Source: Dichomitus squalens LYAD-421 SS1
Lineage: Eukaryota; Basidiomycota; Agaricomycetes; Polyporales; Polyporaceae
Length of the DNA: 11,545 bases
Direction: 5' to 3'
Assembly (NCBI RefSeq): GCF_000275845.1
Contig: NW_006766988.1
Span: 30,440-41,984, forward strand
The notes under the pieces were generated by a model. It was not told where the DNA came from. It saw only the letters and a program-made list of their open reading frames with translations, and searched no databases. The position numbers and the translations under genes were made by a program. Shown one piece after another: positions 1 through 9,100 of this stretch (positions are counted from its first letter, which is position 1; each line of letters begins with the position of its first letter).

Positions 1-133
1 ACAGGTCTATGCCTTACTCATCTCTTACTCATCCTATGGTGCGATACGTCGCAATTCTTTCGTCGTTGTATTATTCATCGCACTATGGTACATGTGACTA
101 ACCACTCTTCGATTAGTCATGGACTCTTCTCTG

Positions 134-147
134 TAGTATATAAGGAC
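134..147 (+). promoter_or_regulatory. LTR TATA box, left element
   Basis: The sequence TAGTATATAAGGAC is shared exactly with 9899-9912 in the right-hand LTR. The first base of the hairpin CTTCAGTC (167) is 28 nt downstream of the TATA core, so the hairpin should sit at the very 5' end of the transcript. The start site is inferred from spacing only. Confidence 0.6.
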
Positions 148-170
148 TTCAGATTGCGTCCTCCCTCTTC

Positions 171-329
171 AGTCTTTCCTTACTGACTGAAGAGTGAGTA
201 CTTCGTTATCTCTACCTCTAACTTGTAGTTACTTACTTGATCCTTTGTAGTCTTGCTTCGACTCTAGGTACAGTTGGTTACTGCAATATAGTCTTTCCTT
301 ACTGACTGAAGATCTTGCTTCGACTCTAG
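171..329 (+). repeat. Intron-containing segment followed by its intron-less copy
   Basis: Copy 1 is 171-193 plus 251-267, separated by a 57-nt stretch (194-250) that starts GTGAGT, contains CTAAC (a good fungal branch site) and ends TTTGTAG. Copy 2 (290-329) is the same 40 nt with the 57-nt stretch precisely missing. Copy 2 is therefore identical to the predicted spliced product of copy 1. A second possible intron (GTACAG at 268 to CTCTAG at 329) would remove copy 2 itself. GACTGAAG, present in both copies (185-192 and 304-311), is the reverse complement of CTTCAGTC at 167-174. Confidence 0.7.
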
Positions 330-353
330 TCGGATCTAATCCTTGTCTTCACA

Positions 354-960
354 GCCCCGAGTTTATCAGTGCCTAAGTCCCTCCGGAACTCCGTCGGACA
401 CCGCGCTAACTCCGCCGGACCTCCGGACTTGCTTACGAATAGACACTTACGTACTAGTTCCGATTCCCTTTCCGTTTCCTTTCCGTTCCCCGCCGGGGCC
501 CATATGGCTTTCCGAGTGTCTACCCTAGCTCCGCTGGAATGTCTGTTTTCCCATATCAGTGCCTGGCGCCACTTACATCACTTCTCCACTTAGTGTCGGT
601 ATTCTGCCACCTCCGATCGGACCTCCACCTCCGATTCGGACTTAGGGGACACCGGCTTCTTAGTATATAAACCCCCCGGACTTAGTGCGGTGTTCCTCAG
701 TTCGGATATCTTGTTACCTTATGCTCTGTTTGTACTCTATCAGTCATCTTACTCCAATCTACTCTCCTTGTCTCCATCCGTTCTCTGCCGACCTCCATCC
801 GATCTCTGTTCGATCTCTGCCCGACCTCCAACTCCGAAATCGAGGACACCGTCGGGACCCTCAGGGTGTTGCCAATAGCTTCGCCGAAGTCCTCTCCCCG
901 TGTCCACCCAGCTCCGACCCCGAACCCTGGAACTCTGGAACTCCGACGGCACAGTCCTAA
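354..960 (+). other. Non-coding retroelement-like leader with second TATA box
   Basis: No convincing gene is seen. The + strand is pyrimidine-rich, with scattered CTCCGGAC/CCGACCTCC-type words, especially at 375-435, 607-645 and 775-835. A second TATA-like box, TAGTATATAA at 661-670, repeats the first ten bases of the LTR TATA boxes at 134 and 9899 and may mark another LTR fragment. TATCAGTGCCT occurs twice (364 and 553). Open frames here are short, overlap in several frames and show no known motif. I read it as eroded retroelement leader or nested LTR material. Confidence 0.35.
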
Positions 961-1005
961 CATGGTGTTCGATTGTGGTCATTGCCAGTGGGTGCCACAT
1001 TCACC

Positions 1006-1051
1006 AATACCAGGCAATACCAGCAAGATCTTGCCAGTATTGCCTGGTATT
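1006..1051. repeat. 46-bp near-perfect palindrome
   Basis: The left arm AATACCAGGCAATAC (1006-1020) pairs perfectly with the right arm GTATTGCCTGGTATT (1037-1051). The centre contains the 12-bp perfect palindrome GCAAGATCTTGC. Only two symmetric positions between arms and centre fail to pair. The whole could extrude as one long hairpin. It lies just beyond the left retroelement and shares the core TATTGCCT with the hairpin at 1153-1182, so the two may be parts of one MITE-like element. No target duplication was found. Confidence 0.75.
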
Positions 1052-1152
1052 TCGGGAAATTACCTTATCATATAACCTATTCAGGATGATTGGGCTAGAA
1101 TGGAATCCTGACAAGGTGCGCCCAACATTCCCTCAATGTCACGTGGTATTGC

Positions 1153-1182
1153 TATTGCCTGAGTAGGCGTGAGTAGGCAATA
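1153..1182. repeat. 8-bp inverted repeat sharing the palindrome core
   Basis: TATTGCCT (1153-1160) and AGGCAATA (1175-1182) are exact reverse complements around a 14-nt loop that carries two GAGTAGGC/GTGAGTAGGC words. The core matches both arms of the palindrome at 1006-1051, giving four copies of TATTGCCT in alternating orientation within about 180 bp. Confidence 0.55.
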
Positions 1183-1189
1183 TACAACA

Positions 1190-2157
1190 ACATTTATACA
1201 GTTTCGCTGATGTTAGGGGGTCCCGGCGAACAGATTAGACGCCCAAGGAGGGCATGAGGATATTGCTTGAAACAACATTGGGTCTACCAAACCCAGGGCG
1301 AAAATTGGTGAGGGAGTTTGTGTAAACTGAGGATCATGATGATAAGGTGTGATTTATGTCCAGCGTTGAGAGATAGGCAAGGGAGGTGAAGCACACCATG
1401 TATAGAGTCCTTTTGCAAGCGATGCAAAGCCTATGGGGATATGCTCGATATCTGCACTCGTGGTGCACTGGATGCAAATCCGTTGCAAGAGCACAGTGTT
1501 GCGGACACTTTCGATTTGACTTGTTTCGATGTACCTTGGTCGCGTCAGGGGTCGTATTTCTCAGCAATATACGGATACGCAGCGCTACGGTGTTTCCGCA
1601 AGCTCAGCGTATGAACGTCATTGAAAGGGTGTCGATGAGGTAGTGGACAGCGGCGTGTTGACTTCGTATCAAATAAGGAAAGATGTTAGGGTAAAACCCG
1701 AGGATACCCAGACCAACGGGGTATCCGGGTTATGACGTCCCTGACATACGACCCTGTGACTCAAATCACGTCGTCGGTCCATTCTTCCGGGACACATGTC
1801 AGAAAACAGAGGATCAGGAGATAAGCTCCGGGCAGGCATTGAGGAAATAATCTGTAAATGATGATTGTATCTATCCCTTGTCTGCTCCTTTGACAAAACT
1901 CATAAGAAATGCTATGGTTTGAAGCCACAGAACGTTACACGTACAATGTAGGTGTCAGTGCTGCAGGTGCTAGCGCCGTCGGCAAACTGCAGCACTTGTC
2001 ACTTGCCCTGTGAGACCCGCAAACGTTCAACCTGCAGCATCTTCGCTATCGTTTGTCGCCGACCGTATATTATCACCTTGCCATCCCCCAGATCTCGTCA
2101 GGCCTTCCCCTGTTTTCGCAACTTAACCCCGACAACCTCTACCCGTCCACTCTTACC
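1190..2157. other. Intergenic stretch with no recognised gene
   Basis: About 970 bp without a supported gene. An open frame near 1389-1611 encodes a Cys-containing peptide (CKRC, later CTRG) but has a stop directly upstream, no suitable start and no family match that I recognise. The last 200 bp (about 1950-2157) are CT-rich in places and presumably hold the 5' region of the RING-like gene starting at 2158. No TATA box was assigned with confidence. Confidence 0.4.
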
Positions 2158-2757
2158 ATGCTGTCCCAGTCCAACCCCAACGTACAGACGGTCGACGCAG
2201 TGGACATCGACGTGGACATGCACGACGTCTGGGAATCGAACGACGCTGATGTAAGTAGTATCACCCACTTTGCGCAGCCCATCCTCAGTGCGTTCTCCAG
2301 TCACTGGCGAATGCGTTGGCCGACACAGCTGCCAAGCTCGAGCATTGCCAGAAAGAAAACGAGTCCCTCCGCCAGGAGCTCACCCGCGTTCAAGGACAAT
2401 CTTCCACCAGCGCCCCCATCACCCGCGTCCGCATCCTCGCCGGGTATCTCTCCGACGCATGCCGTTGCAGTTTTGCCGGATGTCCGTACGCCCGCCCCCA
2501 TGGCCCTTATGTGTACGTATGCTATCTCTAGGCTTTCAATCTTCCACGTACCTGTTTTCCATAGATATCCTTGCGGCCACAGGCTCTGCCACGGATGCGT
2601 TCGCAACACCTCATCCACCAATCATGATGCCAACGGGACCCGGCCTCACCCTCGCTGCCCAACGTGTGGCAAATGTCTTGATTCTGGCCGACTGCCGTCC
2701 CGGATGGATGGGTCCCGTGAGTTTGAGGACGCCCTCCTTGCGCTGAAACAACTGTAA
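2158..2757 (+). CDS. Coiled-coil plus RING-like zinc-finger protein
   Basis: Three exons, 2158-2250, 2301-2512 and 2565-2757, join in frame across a 50-nt intron (GTAAGT...CCAG) and a 52-nt intron (GTACGT...ATAG), giving 165 residues. Residues 1-31 are acidic. Residues 33-62 form a short heptad-like coiled coil (LADTAAKLEHCQKENESLRQ). The C-terminal half has a RING-type zinc pattern: C87 and C92, then C105-G-H107, C110, C113 and finally C133-P-T-C136. RING domains usually act as E3 ubiquitin ligases, and small coiled-coil/RING proteins of unknown target are common in mushrooms. The first pair is CxxxxC instead of CxxC, and the space before CGH is short, so ligase activity is uncertain. ATG 2158 is chosen because exon 1 then joins in phase. 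No stop or frameshift is seen, unlike the genes that follow. Confidence 0.72.
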   Translation: MLSQSNPNVQTVDAVDIDVDMHDVWESNDADVSSITHFAQPILSAFSSHWRMRWPTQLPSSSIARKKTSPSARSSPAFKDNLPPAPPSPASASSPGISPTHAVAVLPDVRTPAPMALMCTYAISRLSIFHVPVFHRYPCGHRLCHGCVRNTSSTNHDANGTRPHPRCPTCGKCLDSGRLPSRMDGSREFEDALLALKQL

Positions 2758-2914
2758 TTCATCCATATCTCTCGTTTGTACTATCGCGCTCCCGTTGAAA
2801 CAATGATGATGACTTTGATTGCTTGACGACCACCCAACGTAACCCCATGTCGAGATACCCCGTTCGAATACTTTCTGTCACTACCAGTAAGCTGTACATG
2901 TTTTTGAGCAGTGT

Positions 2915-4256
2915 CTAATTGAACGTCGCTTTCATGGATGTATCTAAACGCAGAGAAGGTACCCTTCCCCCCACGCCATCATGCACAGGACGGACACGCT
3001 GCGCCAGCCCGTGCATCTGCCCTCTGCTCATTCCAGGCCCCTTCGCGTGGCTCCCCATGCCCCTGCCCATCGCACCGCAGAAAAGTCCATTTTCCCAAAC
3101 AGCGTCCTTTGTACCCTCCGGCATGCTTGAGAAATAGTCCCGCACGAGCTTGTCGAGGTATGTACCATACTCTTCTGAGAGCTCCGCAATGGACTCAGAC
3201 GTGCCACCGAGCCACGCTGCCATATTGACGTGCGCCTCGTTATGGAAATACTCCGGGTCGCCCAGCGCGATGTTGTCGCGGATCGACAGAGGAAAGTAGG
3301 TGTAGTCCTGGAAGAGGACAGACGGCGTCGCGGAGGTCAGGGAGGCGGAGTGTGCGGATGTCGTGGCCGTCGAGGAGGATCTGGCCGTCGAAGGGGTCAT
3401 AGAGGCGCACGACAAGCTTGAGGATTGTGCTCTTGCCAGAGCCGTTTGCATCAACAATGACACAGAGCTGGCCGGGAAGGAGTTTGAAGGAGACGTTTTT
3501 GAGGGCGTATTGGTCTGAGCCGGGATATTTGAACGATACATTTCTGCAAACGGGCGAGGGTGAGCATGCTTGGCACAGCAAGAGTTTAAAGCAAGCAGAC
3601 TTGAACTCGAGCGAGACTCCGTGTCGTAGCTTTTGGGCGTCTTCAGGAAAGGGACCTTCGCCGTCCTCTACGCGATTCGGGATGTTGGCAACTTCGTAAA
3701 GTTTCCGAATCGTCGACAACTGCTTGGTGATTTAGCTCATCTGATCGAAGAAACGTCACACTGTGAACGAGAAGTGCGACATGGTCTGCCGGAGCAAGTT
3801 CAAGGATGCCAAGGAGACGGGCATGGACGCCGCATCCTGGACGCCGCACAGGGTGAATACGATCCGCGGTAGCTCACGCAGGGGGTCCTGTAAGAAGCCA
3901 AAGGGGTTGAAACCATTCCTGCGGCCTCGCGCACGACGACGACAATGATGGTACATACCAGAGCGATGCAGCGGGCAACAGGGCCTGACTAATCTCAGCC
4001 AGCGTGTAGGCGACAAGCAACCACCAACAGCTCCGTATTGAGAGTATGTCGTGGATCATCCGGAGCAAGTATGGCAAGCACTCGTATGCCGCGAAAGCCT
4101 TCTCGGCGGAGGACGAGCCCGGGACATGAGCGAGGGAGGGATTGATTTCTTCATAGAGATCCCGACGCCAATGCGGGTGTGCTTGACGCGGGTCGGGTCG
4201 TGGGGGTCAAATGTGCCTGGGCGGGTCGACCGCGGACGGCGGGAGCCTCTGCCCAT
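2915..4256 (-). pseudogene. ABC exporter relic (membrane part plus ATP-binding domain)
   Basis: Read on the minus strand, the N-terminal part (about 4256-3955) gives DLYEEINPSL, then AYECLPYLLRMIHDILSIRS and a hydrophobic segment ending SLWY. After an apparent large loss of membrane region comes LLRQTMSHFSFTV, RFFDQMS and ITKQLSTIRKLYEV, separated by in-frame TGA and TAA (about 3730-3762). The nucleotide-binding domain follows: a 57-nt GT-AG intron at 3544-3600 splices exactly between EFK and NVSFKYPG. Walker A reads DANGSGKST (3424-3450), where family members start with Gly. A frameshift near 3321-3329 separates LPDLRDAV from SVLFQDYTYFPLSIRDNIAL. The signature LSGGQ reads MSRGQ (near 3015-3030). 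No Walker B or H-loop is found before the stop at 2915. Another frameshift lies near 4180. The family is the fungal ABC half-transporter type; substrate unknown. It is divergent to the UMP1-like gene. Confidence 0.78.
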
Positions 4257-4578
4257 GGTGTCGTGTGATGAGTAGGTTGTGAGGTCGAGTATCAAAGCAG
4301 TCGTTGCAGCGGCACAGCAGGGAGATCAAGCGGAGGTTTCAGCAGCAGCGCCAGCGTTGCAGTCGTTGAGGGTATGAATCAAGAAGGCAAACCGAGGTCG
4401 TGGCAGTCGTGTGCGCCGTGGTCGTGGTGGTCGCCGGCGCTGCGAAGAGCAGCCGCAGCGTCGCTGACGTCCAAGACTGCACTTCCCGATCGGGAACAAC
4501 TGACGCGTCCTGCAAACGGGTCCTCCTCGGCGTCGGCCGTCTCATCCGCCTGGCACTCCTCCTTCATCCTCCATTCTG
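4257..4578. other. Divergent intergenic region between ABC relic and UMP1-like gene
   Basis: About 320 bp separate the minus-strand ABC start from the plus-strand UMP1-like start, so it would have held both promoters. One plus-strand frame around 4388-4463 reads Arg/Gly-rich (RGRGSRVRRGRGG) and ends at a TGA. Without homology or a start I do not call it a gene. No clear TATA box is seen. Confidence 0.35.
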
Positions 4579-5176
4579 ATGGTAAGCACGTACAAAGTGA
4601 CAAGAGGAGGACATGCACTTACAGCTTCGATAGGACTCCCTCCGCATCGTTCCCGGTCGCGAGACCAAGCCTGCAACCGTCCAGGACACCAGCAATAGCT
4701 TCGGCCTCCGCGATACCTTCAACTATGGCCCTCGCTGTCTCGCAGCGGAGGTCACCAAGACGAGCACAGTCCGCGGCCGTCCAGACAACGTGTGCTCATG
4801 CGTTCCTTTCTTGCACATACATGAAGCTCCAGATGCAGCGACAACTCTTCGGCCTGCACATGTCCATGCGCATCCTCATGGAACGCAAGATCGTCAGCCA
4901 GGTGTGTCCTGACTTCCCATTCGTGCTTTGCCTGCAGAGCCTCGATCCGTGTGTGCGTGCCACAGAACCCGCACATGCCTATCCTCCCCCAATTCAATCT
5001 CCACCTCGACATCCTCATGGGCCGCGACGAGGTCCTCCATTGCGCAGACTTTATGGGCTCAGGTACATCCTCGATTCTTCCATCGTTGTTTGCACTACTG
5101 ACTTGGGCGGACAGCGGCGGAGATGCTACAACCCATGGACATCCACTCCGACATGGAGAAGATGCTTCGCATGTAA
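4579..5176 (+). CDS. UMP1: UMP1/POMP-type proteasome maturation factor, possibly impaired
   Basis: Exons 4579-4581, 4634-4789, 4827-4901, 4966-5062 and 5115-5176 join in phase to give 130 residues (fungal Ump1 is roughly 140). UMP1 is the chaperone that assembles 20S core half-proteasomes and becomes their first substrate. Diagnostic stretches are SLRIVPG at the N-terminus, SFGLRDTFNYGPRCLAAEV, then MQRQLFGLHMSMRILMERKI, NPHMPILPQFNLHLDILMGR, DEVLHCADFMG and the C-terminal MDIHSDMEKMLRM. Introns of 52, 64 and 52 nt have good GT-AG ends. The gap between exons 2 and 3 is suspicious: only 37 nt, and the usual Leu/Trp-containing segment between AAEV and KLxMQRQ is largely absent, as if a deletion removed an exon end and splice acceptor. 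Exon 1 holds only the start codon. Neighbours on both sides are relics, so this may be an early-stage pseudogene. The family is secure; function is not. Confidence 0.82.
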
Positions 5177-5410
5177 AGTACTAGTCTATGTAGCCTATGG
5201 CAGATGATGTCTACGACTCTACGTGCGGTGCCTCGAGCGCCTGTTCCCACCGTCTCTGGTCCTTCCCGCCACCTTCGTTCCCACCGTCCTTCGTCACCGT
5301 CGATATCTCCTTCGTAACGTCCGACTACCTGACTTGCCAGTGGTTACCCTGTGACTCACGATATCTGTGCGACACGGGACTCTGTCGCGTCGTTCGCCAT
5401 CGTTCCCGGA

Positions 5411-6134
5411 ATGGCCTCCCCAATCCTCACCAGGTCCCCCAACGTCATTCTCCCAACGTCCCCGCCCAATAGCAGCTTCACCATCACAAGATCCTGCCTT
5501 CCGCGAGCGCATGCAGCATCTCATTCAGGTGCGTATTCCCTGCCGGACGACGCCTGTATGCGCCCAACGTCACTCACTTCTCTTCATCTCTCCCTCTCCG
5601 CAGCGCGCAAACCAGCCCTGGGCTGGCGACGCTACTGTACAGAACAACGAGGAGTTTGCGAAGATATGGACGTCTTGCTTCAGGGATTGTCGACTTGTCG
5701 CAGACCGACTAGACCGTGCGGAATCTCGTGCAGAAGGGCTTCGGGCACACCCTCGAGTCCGGGGCGTTGGAGGTCTCCGAGGACACAGACAACGGTCGAG
5801 ATGCGTACGTCGCGATGATCGGTCCTACCTGTGGACCACTGCTTACTCAAGCACAGATGGGGGCTTCGGAGGTGTTGTGCGGACGCGGTGGAGAAGGATT
5901 GGGTTCGGAGGACGGAAGTGCGAGGGAGATGGAGCGTCATCCAGAATCTGCAGCAGCGACAGAGTGAGTTCTCGCCTCTTCTGGTATCCTTTCTTTCCTC
6001 TTTCCCGTCCTTTCTGCACCATCGCTTGTGCTTCGATATCCCTCGCCGCCTCAGACGTCGCTGAGCAATCGCTGACTCAAAATGTCATCTTAGGGCAAGA
6101 ACAGGCTGCGGGTGACCACTCGATTCAGGAGTGA
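5411..6134 (+). pseudogene. Unrecognised protein gene with disrupted frame
   Basis: I do not recognise the family. Coding-like segments lie in three frames. The first is MASPILTRSPNVILPTSPPN from 5411. After a shift near 5490 comes DPAFRERMQHLIQ, ending at 5528. A 75-nt intron (GTGCGT...CCGCAG, 5529-5603) joins in phase to RANQPWAGDATVQNNEEFAK and FRDCRLVADRLD. After a shift near 5715 comes VRNLVQKGFGHTLESGALEV then SEDTDNGRDAYVAMIG. After another shift near 5880 comes AVEKDWVRRTEVRGRWSVIQ. A last GTGAGT...TAG intron (5964-6093) leads to EQAAGDHSIQE and a stop at 6132. The C-terminal part is charged and probably helical. Consistent peptide-like runs across frames with conserved introns suggest one formerly intact gene. 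Its stop lies 15 bp before the SNF2/STH1 relic's ATG, so promoter DNA between them may have been lost. Confidence 0.5.
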
Positions 6135-6149
6135 ACGGTCGAGCCCTCC

Positions 6150-9100
6150 ATGGTACCCATAGGGAATGGCGTATCCGCCACCAACGGCAACACTCTGACA
6201 GCAGGGCGCGTTACCAATCAACCCTATCCCCAAACGCCGCAGACCCCCGTATCCTTCACTCCCGACCAAATTAACGCAATCAACGCACAAACTCACGCCT
6301 TCATCTCACGCGGCATGTCTGTACCGGAACCGATCCAGCAAGCGATCCGCGTGCCGAACCAGGCTACCCCGACCTGCAACCCCTCTTCCACGGTGTCGAT
6401 GTGAACGCGCGCGTCCTTGACAGCGCAGTCGAGACGCATGAGAACGCGAACGGCACCCTCGTCAACGGCGTCGTCAAGCATCCTCCCGTTACAGAGATCA
6501 CGCCGGCACCCCCGTAGACGATTAAGCGAGAGGAGATCGAGGCGGTCGACCCCGAGAAGTTGCCGAAGGGGGCATTACTCGAGGAGGACGTCAACTCGGG
6601 TTCTATCCCTACAATGCATGCACGCTCCCATTCATCTTCCTGAAGCGCGATCCGGAGCTGATCTCGGCGATTTGGGCGATGAAGATGCGGCGACTACTTG
6701 TCCCGTCATTTATGCCCGACGGCGTAGACCCGCACCAGACTCCCGAGGAGCGCAACGCGTACATCGACGCACGGATCGAGCAGCGGATGTGAGAGCTAGA
6801 GGCGATACTAGCAATGATGGGCGACGGCGGTCTGGAGAATTCGCTTGACGACGCTGAGAATGCGGAGCCGCAGTCGCTCGAGCATCTTGCTCACATCCAC
6901 CTCCAACCTCCCACCCACGGGAAGCTTCGTGCGCACATTGAGCTGAAGGCGCTGCGCGTCGTCGATGTGGCAGCTGCGTGCGTCGCTGTTGGGATGGCTC
7001 GTGCATGGAACGCTGCTCCTGCTGAACCGCGCGGACTTCCGGATGACGAGGGAGGCCGTCATGCGTCAGGGCAAGGCGGTGCTCAGCTTCCACGCGCATG
7101 CGGAGAAGGGGTAAAGGAGCAGAGGCGGATCGAGCGGCTGGCGTCTGAAGGCACTGAAGAACGGCTCATTGACACCGCGAAGGACACGCGCATCACGCAT
7201 CTGTTGAAGCAGACGGACGCGCGCTTGGACTCGCTCGCAGGCGGTCGCGGAGCAGCAGCGGTCAGAGGGGCACGAGGAGGTGGACTACGACATGTAGGAG
7301 GGCCCAGTGAGCGAGGCGACGTTCGACGCGAAGGCGTTTAGTCAGGAGGAGGATCATGGGAAGCTGGGCTACTATGCGGTCGCGCATAGGCTCAAGGAGA
7401 AGATTTTGATGCAGCCGAGCATCCTAGTGGACGGTACACTCAGGGACTACCAGCTGAAGGGTCTGCAGGGTCTGCAGTGGATGGTCACCTTGTACAACAA
7501 CAATCTGAACGGTATCCTTGCAGACAAAATGGTGCGTTACCGCGATGTTGCCATATGTGCTATGGCTGACAGGGTTTCATGATAGGGTCTCAGGAAGACT
7601 ATCCAGATGATCTCGCCCATCACCTTCTTCATTGAGTCGAAGAAACAGTACGGGGCATACCCTCGTCATCGTGCCGCTGTTGACCATTATCAACTGGTCG
7701 AGCGGGTTCGCGAAGTGGGCGCCGAGCGTGAAGATGATCTCGGACAAGGGCAACCCGGCGCAGCGAAAGGTCCTCCAGACGGACCTCCGGACGAGCAACT
7801 TCCAGGTCGTCCTCACCACGTACGAGTACATCATCAAGGAGCGGATTCATCTCAGCAGGATGAAGTGGATCTACATGATCATTGGTACAGGCTTCATTCC
7901 AAACGCGATATATGCGTCAGCATGCTTATTATACATTGCCTACAGATGAGGGCCACTGCATGAAGAACACGGAAAGTAAACTAGCACAGACGCTCACGCA
8001 GTACTACCGCTCCCGCTACCGCCTCATCCTCACCGGGACGCCGCTTCAGAACAACCTCCCTGAGCTGTGAGCGCTGCCGAAAGTCTTCAATTCTGGCAAG
8101 TCGTTCGACGAATGGTTCAACACCCCATTTGCGAACTCGGGCACGGGCGACAAGATCGAGCTGAACGAAGAAGAGGCACTACTCATCATTCGTCGTCTGC
8201 ACAAGGTGCTGCGTCCGTTCTTGCTTCATCGTCTCAAGGACGTCGAGTCGGAGCTGCCGGACAAGATCGAGAAGGTGATCAAGGTCCGCATGTCGGCGCT
8301 GCAGTCGCAACTATACAAGCAGATGAAGAAGTACAAGATGGTCATGGACGTCGAGGACGCCAAAGGGTGCGTCATGGTAATTCACTGTAACGAGAGTGAA
8401 TGTGTTGACGAGTTGCGTGATAGCGAACCGGGTGGCGTCTAGGGCCTGAGCAACGAGCTGGAAGATCTGCCAGCACCCGTTCTTGTTCGAAAGCATCGAG
8501 GACAGGGTTAACCCAAGCTCGATGATCGACGACAAGCTCGTTTGGAGCTCAGGCAAGATCAAGCTGCTCTCACGTATTCTGCCGAAGTTCTTCGCCACCG
8601 ACCACAGAAGTTGCACGAAGTTTGAAACGTCCAGTGATTGTCAGACTAATGTCGCTACGTTAGGTCCTCATCTTCTTCTAGGTGACGAAGGTCGTGGATA
8701 TCATGGAGGACTTCCTCAAGATGATGGGCTGGAAGTACCTCCGTCTCGACGGTGGTAAGAAGACCGAAGACCGTGCAGGTCATGTCCAGCTCTTCAACGC
8801 TCCCAACCCCGAGTACAAGGTCTTCATTCTCTCAACTCGCGCTGGTGGTCTTGCACTCAACTTGCAGACCGCCGACACTGTTGTTATGTGTGTTCCATTT
8901 GATTTCTCGTGGCCGATATCACGCTTATACCTTTTTATATAGCTTCGACAGTGACTGGAACCCCCATGCGGATCTCCAGGCGCATGACCATGCTTATCAT
9001 ATCGGTCAGACTGAGGTCGTCCATATCCTGCAGTTCATCACGGAGAAGAGCATCGAGGAGTCGATGTTCGCGCGCTCTCAGTACAAGCTTGACATCGATG

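Larger units (their letters stand above)
1..353 (+). mobile_element. LTR and leader start of a retroelement (left copy)
   Basis: This non-coding stretch has the layout of a fungal LTR promoter: an AT-rich upstream part with a short inverted repeat (TGACTAA / TTAGTCA near 96-120), a TATA box at 134-147, a predicted RNA start near 167 and a structured leader. The same order of signals occurs in the right-hand Ty3/gypsy element, whose Gag is visible, and both share the 14-mer TAGTATATAAGGAC. The left edge lies outside the window. The right edge is a guess at the CA in TTCACA (353), because no second LTR or target duplication is visible. It could be a 5' LTR with leader or a solo relic. No gag or pol coding sequence follows it. 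Confidence 0.55.

Noticed and set aside
685..1166. Overlapping short open frames in the left leader
   Set aside because: Several frames on both strands are open at once in skewed DNA, none with motifs, so chance is the better explanation.
1389..1611. Cys-containing open frame with CKRC
   Set aside because: A stop lies directly upstream, the only ATG is internal, and no zinc-finger spacing or family is recognisable.
2301..2621. Minus-strand open frame across the RING-like gene
   Set aside because: It is the shadow of exons 2 and 3, whose splice phases and zinc pattern support the plus strand.
4374..4578. Plus-strand frame continuous with the UMP1 exon 3 frame, and an RGG-like run
   Set aside because: UMP1 residues begin in a different frame at 4634, so the upstream part of this frame is not UMP1; the RGG-like run ends at a stop and has no start.
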